The notes under the pieces are model-generated. The model was given only the letters and a program-made list of their open reading frames with translations. It had not been told where the DNA came from and did not search any database. From an uncultured Coriobacteriaceae bacterium (GTDB taxonomy: Bacteria; Actinomycetota; Coriobacteriia; Coriobacteriales; QAMH01), in NCBI GenBank assembly GCA_902783925.1, contig CACZSV010000129.1, positions 1 through 9,106 of the forward strand: a stretch of 9,106 nt of DNA. Direction: 5' to 3'. Positions 1 through 5,234 of the stretch are shown here, piece by piece. Within the stretch, counting starts at the first letter, position 1. Each line of letters opens with the position of its first letter. Position numbers and translations under genes: made by a program.

Positions 1-803
1 CCATACTGCTCGCAGATATCCTCGACCGTGTCGGGGAGCTTGAATGCGCGTACGGTGCGAGAGCTGTACTGTATGTTTCCGATTTTTGCCTCGATTTCCT
101 CGTTGTCGATCGTGGCCGCGCTGCTGGACATGTAGCGGAAGTCCTGCCAGCCGCATTTTGTCATGAGACGACGGAAATCCTCGATATACATGGCACCGCC
201 CAGGCATTCGCCCGCGAGGATGGGGTCGTTGTTAATCTCGTCGGGAACACGGCGGTCAGCAAAGATATCGGAGAAATAGAGCTCGCCGCCGATTTTGAGC
301 ACGCGCCAAATCTGCGAGAACACGGCTTCCTTGTCCGGCGAAAGGTTGATGACGCAGTTCGAGATGACGACGTCGACGCTTTCGTCGGCAATGCCGATCT
401 CGTCGAGGGTCTCGATATAGCCTTTCTTGAATTCGACGTTGTCGTAGCCCCATTTCTCGGCGATTTTCGCATGATGCTTCTCGGCAACGGCGAGCTGGTC
501 GTCGTTCATGTCGACGCCGATGACCTTGCCGGATGCTCCGACGAGTTTGGACGCTAGGAATACGTCGCGGCCTGTACCGCAGCCAAGGTCGAGAACCGTG
601 CAGCCTTCAAGCGCAGGCGGAAGCGGAGAACCACAACCGTAGAAGCGGCTCGTGACTTCTTCGGGAATCTCAGCTTCGATCTTGCGGATATATGCAGGCA
701 TGGATTCGGGGCCGCACGCGCAGGTGTTGGTCACCATCTCGCCTTTTTCCTTGACGGTGATGTTGCTGTAGTACTCCTTGATTTCTTCTCGAGAAACGCT
801 CAT
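1..803 (-). CDS. arsM: Arsenite S-adenosylmethionine methyltransferase ArsM, 3' end cut by window edge
   Basis: A cytosolic class I methyltransferase that transfers methyl groups from SAM to As(III) bound as a trithiolate, giving methylated arsenicals. The reading frame starts at ATG 803-801 with a good ribosome site (AAAGGAG, about 6 bases upstream) and stays open for 267 codons to the window edge, so the C-terminus is missing. The SAM site is visible as VLDLGCGTGRD (residues 70-80) followed by the acidic VIGVD motif (94-98). The arsenic-binding cysteines of the family are all present: C57 in YGCGSP, C150 in SNCVINLSP and C200 in GECLGG. A CxC pair at C28/C30 sits where the algal enzyme has its fourth redox cysteine. 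The spacing C150 to C200 (50 residues) matches the known enzyme. No arsR or arsenite pump is in view. The main alternative is a related class I methyltransferase of unknown substrate, which the full cysteine set makes unlikely. Confidence 0.93.
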   Translation of the reverse strand, partial: MSVSREEIKEYYSNITVKEKGEMVTNTCACGPESMPAYIRKIEAEIPEEVTSRFYGCGSPLPPALEGCTVLDLGCGTGRDVFLASKLVGASGKVIGVDMNDDQLAVAEKHHAKIAEKWGYDNVEFKKGYIETLDEIGIADESVDVVISNCVINLSPDKEAVFSQIWRVLKIGGELYFSDIFADRRVPDEINNDPILAGECLGGAMYIEDFRRLMTKCGWQDFRYMSSSAATIDNEEIEAKIGNIQYSSRTVRAFKLPDTVEDICEQY

Positions 804-916
804 TTGAAACTCCTTTCATAATCACTTTGGCATACACGCCATCTATTGGATGCACCAAGCGGGTAGGCCTGCCAGCATCTCTCGGCATTGGAATAAACAA
901 GGGGAGTGGATACCAT
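800..916 (-). CDS. Possible 38-residue leader ORF overlapping the arsM start
   Basis: An ATG at 916-914 opens a 38-codon frame that ends in TGA at 802-800, overlapping the arsM ATG (803-801) as ATGA. The peptide starts MVSTPLVYSNAERC and ends in SDYERSFK; it has two Cys and two Trp and no recognisable domain. There is no good ribosome site in front of it; the only purine run (GGGG at 933-930) is 13 bases away and lies inside a predicted stem. The stop-start overlap is what would be expected for translational coupling, but a frame of this length can arise by chance. Confidence 0.25.
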   Translation of the reverse strand: MVSTPLVYSNAERCWQAYPLGASNRWRVCQSDYERSFK

Positions 917-936
917 GCGAACGACCAAACCCCTTG
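898..936 (-). other. Hairpin in the arsM leader around the small ORF start
   Basis: In the arsM transcript, CAAGGGG (936-930) can pair perfectly with CCCCTTG (904-898), with a 25-base loop. The loop contains the ATG of the 38-codon leader frame at 916-914. The stem is followed by TTTATT, so a weak attenuator is possible, but the loop is long and the U-tract is broken. Confidence 0.4.
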
Positions 937-1017
937 CTTAAACGCAACTGCGGAAAATGCAGCTAGCTTGCTGGTGGTTTTGCCGTATCCATAGAAGCGG
1001 CATCAGGTGCACGCAGC

Positions 1018-1038
1018 ACAGCAGGCGAACCCTGCTGT
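1018..1038 (-). other. Strong hairpin at the 5' end of the predicted arsM transcript
   Basis: ACAGCAGG and CCTGCTGT form a perfect 8-bp stem with a 5-base loop (GTTCG on the arsM strand). It starts roughly 10 bases downstream of the predicted transcription start. No U-tract follows, so it is not an intrinsic terminator. It could stabilise the leader RNA, be part of a larger leader fold, or be a protein site in DNA. Confidence 0.5.
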
Positions 1039-1054
1039 CAATGAATCCGAAGCT

Positions 1055-1063
1055 ATTGTATCA
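1055..1063 (-). promoter_or_regulatory. Extended -10 promoter element for arsM
   Basis: On the minus strand this reads TGATACAAT, that is a TGn extension followed by TACAAT, five of six matches to the sigma-70 -10 box. The sequence upstream is AT-rich. No good -35 box stands at 17 bases (TGCAAT at best), which fits an extended -10 promoter. Transcription from here would give a leader of about 245 bases before arsM. Confidence 0.45.
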
Positions 1064-1084
1064 AAAATATTATTCGTATTGCAC

Positions 1085-1109
1085 AACTATTTGCATAATG
1101 CTAATAGTT
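1085..1109. promoter_or_regulatory. 25-bp near-perfect dyad, probable operator for arsM
   Basis: The arms AACTATT (1085-1091) and AATAGTT (1103-1109) are perfect inverses. Inside them GCAT (1093-1096) and ATGC (1098-1101) are also inverses, centred on base 1097. Only the pair 1092/1102 and the centre break symmetry. The dyad lies about 25 bases upstream of the predicted -10, over the -35 region. ArsR/SmtB repressors bind AT-rich dyads of about this size, so an arsenic-responsive repressor is a natural candidate, but no arsR is present here and the assignment is an inference. Confidence 0.5.
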
Positions 1110-1212
1110 ATCAAATGCGGATGAATTGGTGGCTCGTCTTTTGCCGACCCACCCCAAAGAACTGAACAGAAGAAAGGGACCCCTCGAGCCAGGCGTGCAA
1201 GTGACGCTCGCG

Positions 1213-2409
1213 CTAATCGCGCGTTACAGCGCCCATTGACTTTAGCTCGCTTTTCCGTAGATACATCTTCGCATCAGCACGATCGAAGATTTCCCAGCAA
1301 TTGCTATCCTGCGTTGGGTTATACACAGAAATACCAGCAGAAACTATCGGTCCGCCGGTTTTCAGGTTCTGTTCAACCTGGGCGTCGAAAGCAGCGAGCA
1401 GCTCCGTGCGATTCACGTAATCCTCGTCTTCTAAAATCGCGATGAATTCGTCGCCGCCAATACGGTATATCGGGCTATGCTTGAACGTGGAGCACATAAA
1501 CTTGCAGGATTCGACGATGTATTGATCGCCTGCCTCGTGCCCAAGGGTGTCGTTCGTGTGCTTGAGCTCGTTGAGGTCGAATGCCACGAGCGCAAATTCC
1601 CCGATTTGGCCCGTCGCAATGCGCGCGTTCAGCATCGCCTCGGCCTCGACATAGGCGCGCTTGTTTTTCACGCCGGTCAGAGCATCGGTATAGACCAGCT
1701 CTCGCGTGGCGCCGAGCTCGAGCTCCTGCTCCCGCTCGTGAAGGAGCATTTCCTCGAGCAAAAGACGCGATTCCTCTTTTTCGTCTTCAACGACAAACGT
1801 GTGTAAGAGACAGGTACCGATCATGCACCCCATGGCATACAACGGGAGGAGAGGGAAGTACAGCTGTACGACGATGAGAGCCGCCATTGCGACGCCGAAT
1901 GCTCCGATAGCAAGGTAGCGTCGCCGTGTTGACCCTTCGGCAAATCGCCTTGCCGCAAAAGTGTAGATGGCGGTGAAAATGAACATGACAACCTGGAATA
2001 TCAGAAGAAGGTAACGAATCGGCCCTGCTTGGTATGTGCCACTCTCGTCGAACCAAAATACGATGGGAATCCATACATTGGCGATCACGGCAATGACACT
2101 GAAAGCGAAAAAAACCATACCTAAGATGAGAAGCACTTTGCCGATGATATCTTTTTGCCCGAGATACAGCGCGACATTACGAGCCCAAAGATAAACGGCA
2201 ACACCCATCGCGATGAAATACACCTCGGTGTCTACATAGATAGCCGAGATGAGGTGGAGATCGTCGAAAATGCCCCAAAGGGCGTCGGTAATATAGTATG
2301 TGAGCACGCCGAAGAGGAAGGCACGGTATGCCTTGAGGGATGGCTCTGCATCCTCGTGTCTTTTCCAGAGAACATCTTGGTTGACAATCGCAAGGATGAT
2401 TATCGCCAA
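1213..2409 (-). CDS. Membrane-anchored diguanylate cyclase (GGDEF protein), irregular start
   Basis: Makes the second messenger c-di-GMP from two GTP. Residues 1-205 are strongly hydrophobic with about six or seven transmembrane segments (roughly 1-10, 28-48, 55-82, 90-113, 129-152, 166-205), probably a sensor of unknown signal. A charged helical linker (208-238) leads into the GGDEF domain: DALTGVKNKR (242-251), FDLNELKHTNDTLGH (277-291) and the intact catalytic loop RIGGDEF (316-322). The product-inhibition site RxxD, expected five residues before GGDEF (309-312), is FKHS, so feedback inhibition is probably absent. The first usable start is TTG at 2409-2407 with AGGA only three bases before it. 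A better-looking start, ATG at 2433-2431, is in the same frame but is followed by TAA at codon 4 (2424-2422), so the first transmembrane segment is shortened in the TTG form. No terminator is obvious after the stop at 1213-1215. Confidence 0.9.
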   Translation of the reverse strand: MAIIILAIVNQDVLWKRHEDAEPSLKAYRAFLFGVLTYYITDALWGIFDDLHLISAIYVDTEVYFIAMGVAVYLWARNVALYLGQKDIIGKVLLILGMVFFAFSVIAVIANVWIPIVFWFDESGTYQAGPIRYLLLIFQVVMFIFTAIYTFAARRFAEGSTRRRYLAIGAFGVAMAALIVVQLYFPLLPLYAMGCMIGTCLLHTFVVEDEKEESRLLLEEMLLHEREQELELGATRELVYTDALTGVKNKRAYVEAEAMLNARIATGQIGEFALVAFDLNELKHTNDTLGHEAGDQYIVESCKFMCSTFKHSPIYRIGGDEFIAILEDEDYVNRTELLAAFDAQVEQNLKTGGPIVSAGISVYNPTQDSNCWEIFDRADAKMYLRKSELKSMGAVTRD

Positions 2410-2757
2410 GATTCCTATAGTTTAATAATTCATTTGGTGCGTTTCCAGCTCGTTTTGTACTATTCAGCTTTCTGTATTTTATTAGAATAAGCGGGCTACT
2501 TCCAGTATTGGCACCACGTGCGGCAAGTGCTCCTTGCGTTTCTTGCCCCTATGCTCTTCGTGTAGACTTGAAGCATGAACGCTTTTTCTGTAAAGAGACC
2601 GAATCTTTCCTCGTATCCCGTTTGCATCACCTGCAGCGGGGCGTGCGGGTATAAACGACCCTGGCAAAACCCCGCAAACGACGACGTCAGCATTCGCTGT
2701 GTGAATCCAGACCGGCTCGAGAGAATCGGCTGGAAACCAATCGAAGCTTCCTAAATA

Positions 2758-2973
2758 GTGGCTATGGCCTGTGACATCAATAAAGGTCACTTCGATAGCA
2801 CGAGCACTTCGGAAAACGATGAAGGTAAGGACGGTGCCGGGGGAGCAAAGACGAGCGGCATCTACGCCGAGGCAGGCGATTTTCTTTGGATCGCCGCTTT
2901 CTTGGCAGCCGCTCTGATGGTTTTGTCGACGGTTACCGTTGGATTGCGAAATCGACGGCGCGGACAGCTCTGA
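2758..2973 (+). pseudogene. Remnant of a membrane- or wall-anchored surface protein C-terminus
   Basis: The 71-codon frame reads like the end of a surface protein: a polar, acidic Ser/Gly-rich linker (residues about 10-38, with STSENDEGKDGAGG), then YAEAGD, then a hydrophobic helix (FLWIAAFLAAALMVLSTVTV, about 42-61) and a basic tail LRNRRRGQL ending at TGA. This is the layout of a sortase-type anchor (sorting motif, helix, Arg-rich tail), with YAEAG in place of an LPxTG-like motif, so the signal would be degenerate. No ribosome site precedes the GTG at 2758 or the ATG at 2764, and an in-frame TAA (2752-2754) cuts it off from upstream sequence. It is best read as the stub of a lost gene. A small single-helix membrane protein, or a chance frame, are the alternatives. 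Confidence 0.4.
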
Positions 2974-3000
2974 TGTCATCTGGAGCAGTAAGGTACTATA

Positions 3001-3016
3001 GTCATCACGTAGTGAC
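3001..3016. promoter_or_regulatory. Imperfect 16-bp dyad upstream of gloA
   Basis: GTCATCACGTAGTGAC has outer arms GTCA/TGAC and a central ACGT, with two non-matching pairs between. It starts one base after a weak -10-like box TACTAT (2994-2999) and ends 21 bases before the gloA start, which is where a repressor site would sit. There is no convincing -35 box. Confidence 0.25.
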
Positions 3017-3037
3017 CCATCTATGAATTGAGGGATT

Positions 3038-3415
3038 ATGGAAGCGAAGTTCATCCATCGTTGCACGCACGTACTCGATAAAGAGGCAACCATCGCGTTT
3101 TATGAAAAAGCTCTCGGCATGCATGTAACACATGAAATCGGCCCCGAAGATGGTTCGTGGACCAACACATACATGGCAAACGATGCCGCCGATTTCGAAA
3201 TCGAGCTTACCTGGAACCGTGGTTATACCGAGCCGTACGAAAACGGCGGCAAAGATGTGCATATCGCCTTCGAGGTCGATGATTATGAAGCCTTCCATGC
3301 GCTTCACGAGGAGATGGGCTGTATCATCCGCGAGAATCCGCGCATGGGGCTCTATTTCATCGCTGACCCCGACGATCAGTGGATTGAGATTCTTCCTGCG
3401 GGCTGGCGGGATTAA
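3038..3415 (+). CDS. gloA: Glyoxalase I (lactoylglutathione lyase), VOC superfamily
   Basis: A small cytosolic metalloenzyme of 125 residues, close to bacterial GloA in length, that isomerises the thiohemiacetal of methylglyoxal and a low-molecular-weight thiol to a thioester. The four metal ligands of the family can be placed: H11 (CTHVLD), E56 (EIELTWNRG), H75 (DVHIAFEVDD) and E117 (QWIEILP). The two beta-alpha-beta-beta-beta halves of the VOC fold are visible, with FYEKALGM at 21-28 and the characteristic YFIADPDDQWIEIL near the end. The start is ATG 3038 behind GAGGG, with unusually short spacing of three bases; an earlier ATG at 3023 runs into a stop after one codon. It converges with the DUF1836 gene, 27 bp away, with no clear terminator between. 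Since anaerobic actinobacteria often lack glutathione, the true thiol partner is uncertain. Another VOC enzyme is possible but less likely given all four ligands. Confidence 0.88.
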   Translation: MEAKFIHRCTHVLDKEATIAFYEKALGMHVTHEIGPEDGSWTNTYMANDAADFEIELTWNRGYTEPYENGGKDVHIAFEVDDYEAFHALHEEMGCIIRENPRMGLYFIADPDDQWIEILPAGWRD

Positions 3416-3442
3416 CGCTCGTTTTTCATAAGCTGTGCGGCG

Positions 3443-3958
3443 TTATTCTTGGGGCAGCATGGCGCGAATATGCTTTTCAAGGTATATCTTGTGCGCCGCT
3501 GTCGTGAGTATGAGCACGAACATTTCCTTGAGCCCGGCCGAATCATTATGAACAGGAGGCCTGTCCTCTTCATGGGTGCCGAGCTTCTGTATCGTGCGCT
3601 CGCATTCTTCACAAAAATAGTCGTAGATTGCATCGGCCTCGTAATCGCTGCGCTTGATCTCGAGAATCCGCTTGATGTCGTCGAGGGGAAGCACGGTCTT
3701 TGTAATGGCGATGATCACGAGATCTGCGATCTGCTCTCGTCCGTACATTTTCTTGACCGGGCGCGCGATGATGCCGTGCTTGACGTAATTGCTGATCATC
3801 GATGAGGTGAGGTGCATGTCATCGAGCGGATTGAGATAGCTGTCCACCAAGCGCATGGTCTGCTCGAGAAGGAGTCCCACATCGGGGATATCCCTAAATC
3901 GCGGAAGGTGAAAACCGTCAAGCTCTTGCTGAATTTGCTTCTCGATTGCCTTGTCCAT
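3443..3958 (-). CDS. DUF1836 MerR-like transcriptional regulator
   Basis: A 171-residue protein of the DUF1836 family, whose core resembles the DNA-binding half of MerR. The family hallmarks are clear: LPRFRDIPDVGLLLEQ (residues 18-33), then the helix-turn-helix HLTSSMISNYVKHGIIARPVKKMYGREQIADL (about 49-80), and VLPLDDIKRIL (89-99). The C-terminal part (105-170) has a cysteine pair (FCEEC, 115-119) and a helical end. It starts at ATG 3958 behind GAGGA seven bases upstream. It is divergent from the hemolysin III gene, an arrangement also seen in Firmicutes, so it probably controls that gene and itself through the shared 161-bp gap. The ligand or signal is unknown. Confidence 0.87.
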   Translation of the reverse strand: MDKAIEKQIQQELDGFHLPRFRDIPDVGLLLEQTMRLVDSYLNPLDDMHLTSSMISNYVKHGIIARPVKKMYGREQIADLVIIAITKTVLPLDDIKRILEIKRSDYEADAIYDYFCEECERTIQKLGTHEEDRPPVHNDSAGLKEMFVLILTTAAHKIYLEKHIRAMLPQE

Positions 3959-3978
3959 GCTGTTTCCTCATGTTCATA

Positions 3979-3990
3979 CTCACGTGTGAG
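3979..3990. promoter_or_regulatory. 12-bp dyad just upstream of the DUF1836 gene
   Basis: CTCACGTGTGAG has perfect 5-bp arms (CTCAC/GTGAG) around a 2-bp centre. It lies 21 bp upstream of the start codon of the regulator, so it could be an operator for autoregulation or a leader hairpin near the ribosome site. A short dyad such as this also occurs by chance. Confidence 0.25.
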
Positions 3991-4003
3991 CCATTCTACT
4001 GTC

Positions 4004-4062
4004 TTCGGTTTGCGCCAGTCAAAGAAAAGTTTGCGCAAAATACCGAAAGGTTTTTGAAAAAC
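4004..4062. promoter_or_regulatory. Repeat cluster in the divergent DUF1836-hemolysin III control region
   Basis: GTTTGCGC occurs twice in the same orientation, at 4008-4015 and 4029-4036, an offset of 21 bp or two helical turns. The second copy is inside the palindrome TTTGCGCAAA (4030-4039). The pair is flanked by inverse arms TTCGGT (4004-4009) and ACCGAA (4042-4047). Immediately after stands another perfect dyad, GTTTTT-G-AAAAAC (4050-4062). The spacing on one helix face suggests cooperative binding of a regulator, most simply the DUF1836 protein; this is inferred from position only. Confidence 0.45.
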
Positions 4063-4119
4063 TCTATACAAGGTTACATCTAACTCTTACAATTTTGCGT
4101 GCATAGGTAGGGAGTTGTC

Positions 4120-4842
4120 ATGGAAAAAACAGTGTACAGTGCATTTATCCCGCAAAACACGCAAAGCACCGGGCTATCTAAATGGCTTTCGAAGATCAGC
4201 ATTCCCGCTTATTACAAGGATGAGGATCTGTTCAACGCCATCTCGCATCTTCTTGGGGCTGCCCTCGCGTTTTCCGCGTTTGTATGGTCGCTCGTGACGC
4301 TTGTCATGACAGGCGCTTCGGCTAACGAATTCGCCGGCATACTCATCTATTGCACGACGCTCATCGTCTTGTATTCGGCAAGCGGCGTGTACCACCTCAT
4401 GCCGGCTGGCAATATCAAGCGCGTGCTGCGCGTCATGGATCACTGTACGATCTATTTGCTCATCGCAGGCTGCTATACGCCTGTTGCCCTCATCGCGTTT
4501 TGGGGACATTCGTTTGCGCCGATTATCTTGGCAGCAGAGTGGGGCATTGCCTTTCTCGGCATAATCGTGAACGTTATCGACATGAACTCCATGCCTGTTA
4601 AGGTCTTCAGCATGATCAGCTATCTGGTCATGGGCTGGATGGTAATAATAGTCCCGTTCGACCTTCTGCTCGATATCGGCCAGGCATGGTTTGGGTGGAT
4701 TCTTGCAGGAGGACTTGCCTACACAATCGGCATAATCTTCTACGGGCTTGGCTCGAAGATGCATTACATGCACTGCGTCTGGCATGTCTTTGTGCTTGAG
4801 GGTTCGATACTGCAGTTCGTGGGCTTTATCCAGATGATCTAG
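4120..4842 (+). CDS. trhA: Hemolysin III / PAQR family membrane protein
   Basis: A 240-residue integral membrane protein of the hemolysin III (TrhA/YqfA, PAQR) family, with about seven transmembrane helices after a polar N-terminus (1-35). The conserved metal-site motifs are present: FNAISHLLGA with H43, SASGVYHL with S88 and H92, the DHCTIYLLIAGCYTP block (107-121), and the C-terminal HCVWH with H218 and H222. In this superfamily these residues form a zinc site in a hydrolase-like core; bacterial members have been linked to membrane-lipid or energy homeostasis, and haemolysis is not a reliable description. The start ATG 4120 follows TAGGGAG at good spacing. The DUF1836 regulator is divergent and likely controls it. 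Full length, with no sign of damage. Confidence 0.92.
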   Translation: MEKTVYSAFIPQNTQSTGLSKWLSKISIPAYYKDEDLFNAISHLLGAALAFSAFVWSLVTLVMTGASANEFAGILIYCTTLIVLYSASGVYHLMPAGNIKRVLRVMDHCTIYLLIAGCYTPVALIAFWGHSFAPIILAAEWGIAFLGIIVNVIDMNSMPVKVFSMISYLVMGWMVIIVPFDLLLDIGQAWFGWILAGGLAYTIGIIFYGLGSKMHYMHCVWHVFVLEGSILQFVGFIQMI

Positions 4843-4964
4843 CGCCGACAAAGAGGTCGCTTCCCTATATGCTGCGGGCCTGCATGGCATCGACCGCTCA
4901 TACGCTCGCTACCCGCTCCATTATGTTGGAAGACGCATTGTTTCGGGGATGGCGTCGAACACAC

Positions 4965-5018
4965 GTAGGGGCGGGCTCGTAGGGGCGGGCTTTAGCCCGC
5001 CCGAACCTGCCCGCCCGT
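4965..5018. repeat. GC-rich nested palindrome, REP-like element
   Basis: GTAGGGGCGGGCT occurs twice in tandem (4965-4977 and 4979-4991, offset 14). The second copy forms a perfect hairpin, GGGCGGGCT (4983-4991) with AGCCCGCCC (4994-5002) and a 2-base loop. The first copy can pair with GCCCGCCC at 5009-5016, enclosing the first hairpin, so two nested stems result. Elements of this build are often dispersed intergenic repeats in bacteria. It may also serve as a transcription barrier after trhA. Only one copy is present in the window. Confidence 0.6.
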
Positions 5019-5044
5019 GCCGCGAGCGTCGAGCCGCGGCCAGC

Positions 5045-5056
5045 TGAGGGCCCTCA
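5045..5056. repeat. Perfect 12-bp palindrome
   Basis: TGAGGGCCCTCA is fully symmetric and lies 27 bp after the nested palindrome, within the same GC-rich block. It may be the edge of that element or an independent protein site. With no loop it would act at the DNA level rather than as an RNA hairpin. Confidence 0.35.
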
Positions 5057-5121
5057 CGGCGCCCGTCATTCAGATTGATGATTAAAGGACTGATGCTCCG
5101 CACTTTGCACTCAGTGACATA

Positions 5122-5148
5122 TCTGAAATCCATTCGACTTATTTCAGA
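5122..5148. promoter_or_regulatory. Inverted repeat upstream of comEA
   Basis: TCTGAAAT (5122-5129) and ATTTCAGA (5141-5148) are perfect inverses separated by 11 bases, so the arm centres are 19 bp apart. This is AT-rich and lies just upstream of the candidate comEA promoter, a common place for a dimeric regulator. No competence regulator is in view, so the binding protein is unknown. Confidence 0.4.
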
Positions 5149-5155
5149 AGGGTGC

Positions 5156-5184
5156 CCGAAATCGTTCGGAGATTCTGATAGATT
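5156..5184 (+). promoter_or_regulatory. Candidate comEA-comEC promoter
   Basis: An extended -10 (TGATAGATT, 5177-5184 with the TG at 5176-5177) lies 17 bp after a weak -35 box CCGAAA (5156-5161). Transcription would start near 5191 and leave a short leader. The boxes match the consensus only moderately, so this is tentative. Confidence 0.25.
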
Positions 5185-5207
5185 CGCGTCCTACGCTTGC
5201 ACCTTGA

Positions 5208-5223
5208 AGAAACAATCGTTTCT
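5208..5223 (+). other. Small hairpin touching the comEA ribosome site
   Basis: AGAAAC and GTTTCT form a perfect 6-bp stem with an AATC loop, ending directly before the strong ribosome site AGGGGG (5225-5229). Being AT-rich the stem is weak, but its position could influence ribosome access or protect the 5' end of the message. Confidence 0.3.
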
Positions 5224-5234
5224 AGGGGGCAAAT

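Larger units (their letters stand above)
2410..3037. other. Gene-poor stretch between the diguanylate cyclase and gloA
   Basis: This 628-bp stretch has no gene I would call intact. It holds the 5' side of the cyclase gene, a surface-protein-like remnant (2758-2973), a small plus-strand frame at 2575-2754 (59 codons from ATG to TAA, in the same frame as the remnant and separated from it only by that stop), and the gloA leader. A 203-codon minus-strand frame at 2482-3093 runs antisense to the start of gloA and has no recognisable domain. The stretch looks like decayed coding DNA. Confidence 0.5.
4843..5234. other. 392-bp gap between trhA and comEA, rich in dyads
   Basis: No gene is seen here. 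The left half holds a GC-rich palindromic block (4965-5056). The right half is more AT-rich and holds an inverted repeat, a weak promoter and a small hairpin at the comEA ribosome site. There is no classical T-tract terminator for trhA; the GC-rich block is the only strong structure available to end its transcript. Confidence 0.6.

Noticed and set aside
1120..1212. Terminator for the diguanylate cyclase gene
   Set aside because: A CGCGC/GCGCG stem spans the stop codon and a 4-bp stem follows, but no T-tract stands behind either.
2482..3093. A 203-codon minus-strand frame across the gap upstream of gloA
   Set aside because: It runs into the start of gloA on the opposite strand, has no domain I recognise, and competes with the more protein-like surface-anchor remnant on the plus strand. 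I keep it as an unlikely alternative only.
3416..3442. Bidirectional terminator between the convergent gloA and DUF1836 genes
   Set aside because: There is a TTTTT run, but only a weak 5-bp arm pair with a loop of about 25 bases can be drawn across the region.
4174..4890. A 238-codon minus-strand frame antisense to the hemolysin III gene
   Set aside because: It mirrors a clear PAQR gene, its protein is rich in Arg, His and Asp with no domain, and it has no ribosome site; it is a shadow caused by codon bias.
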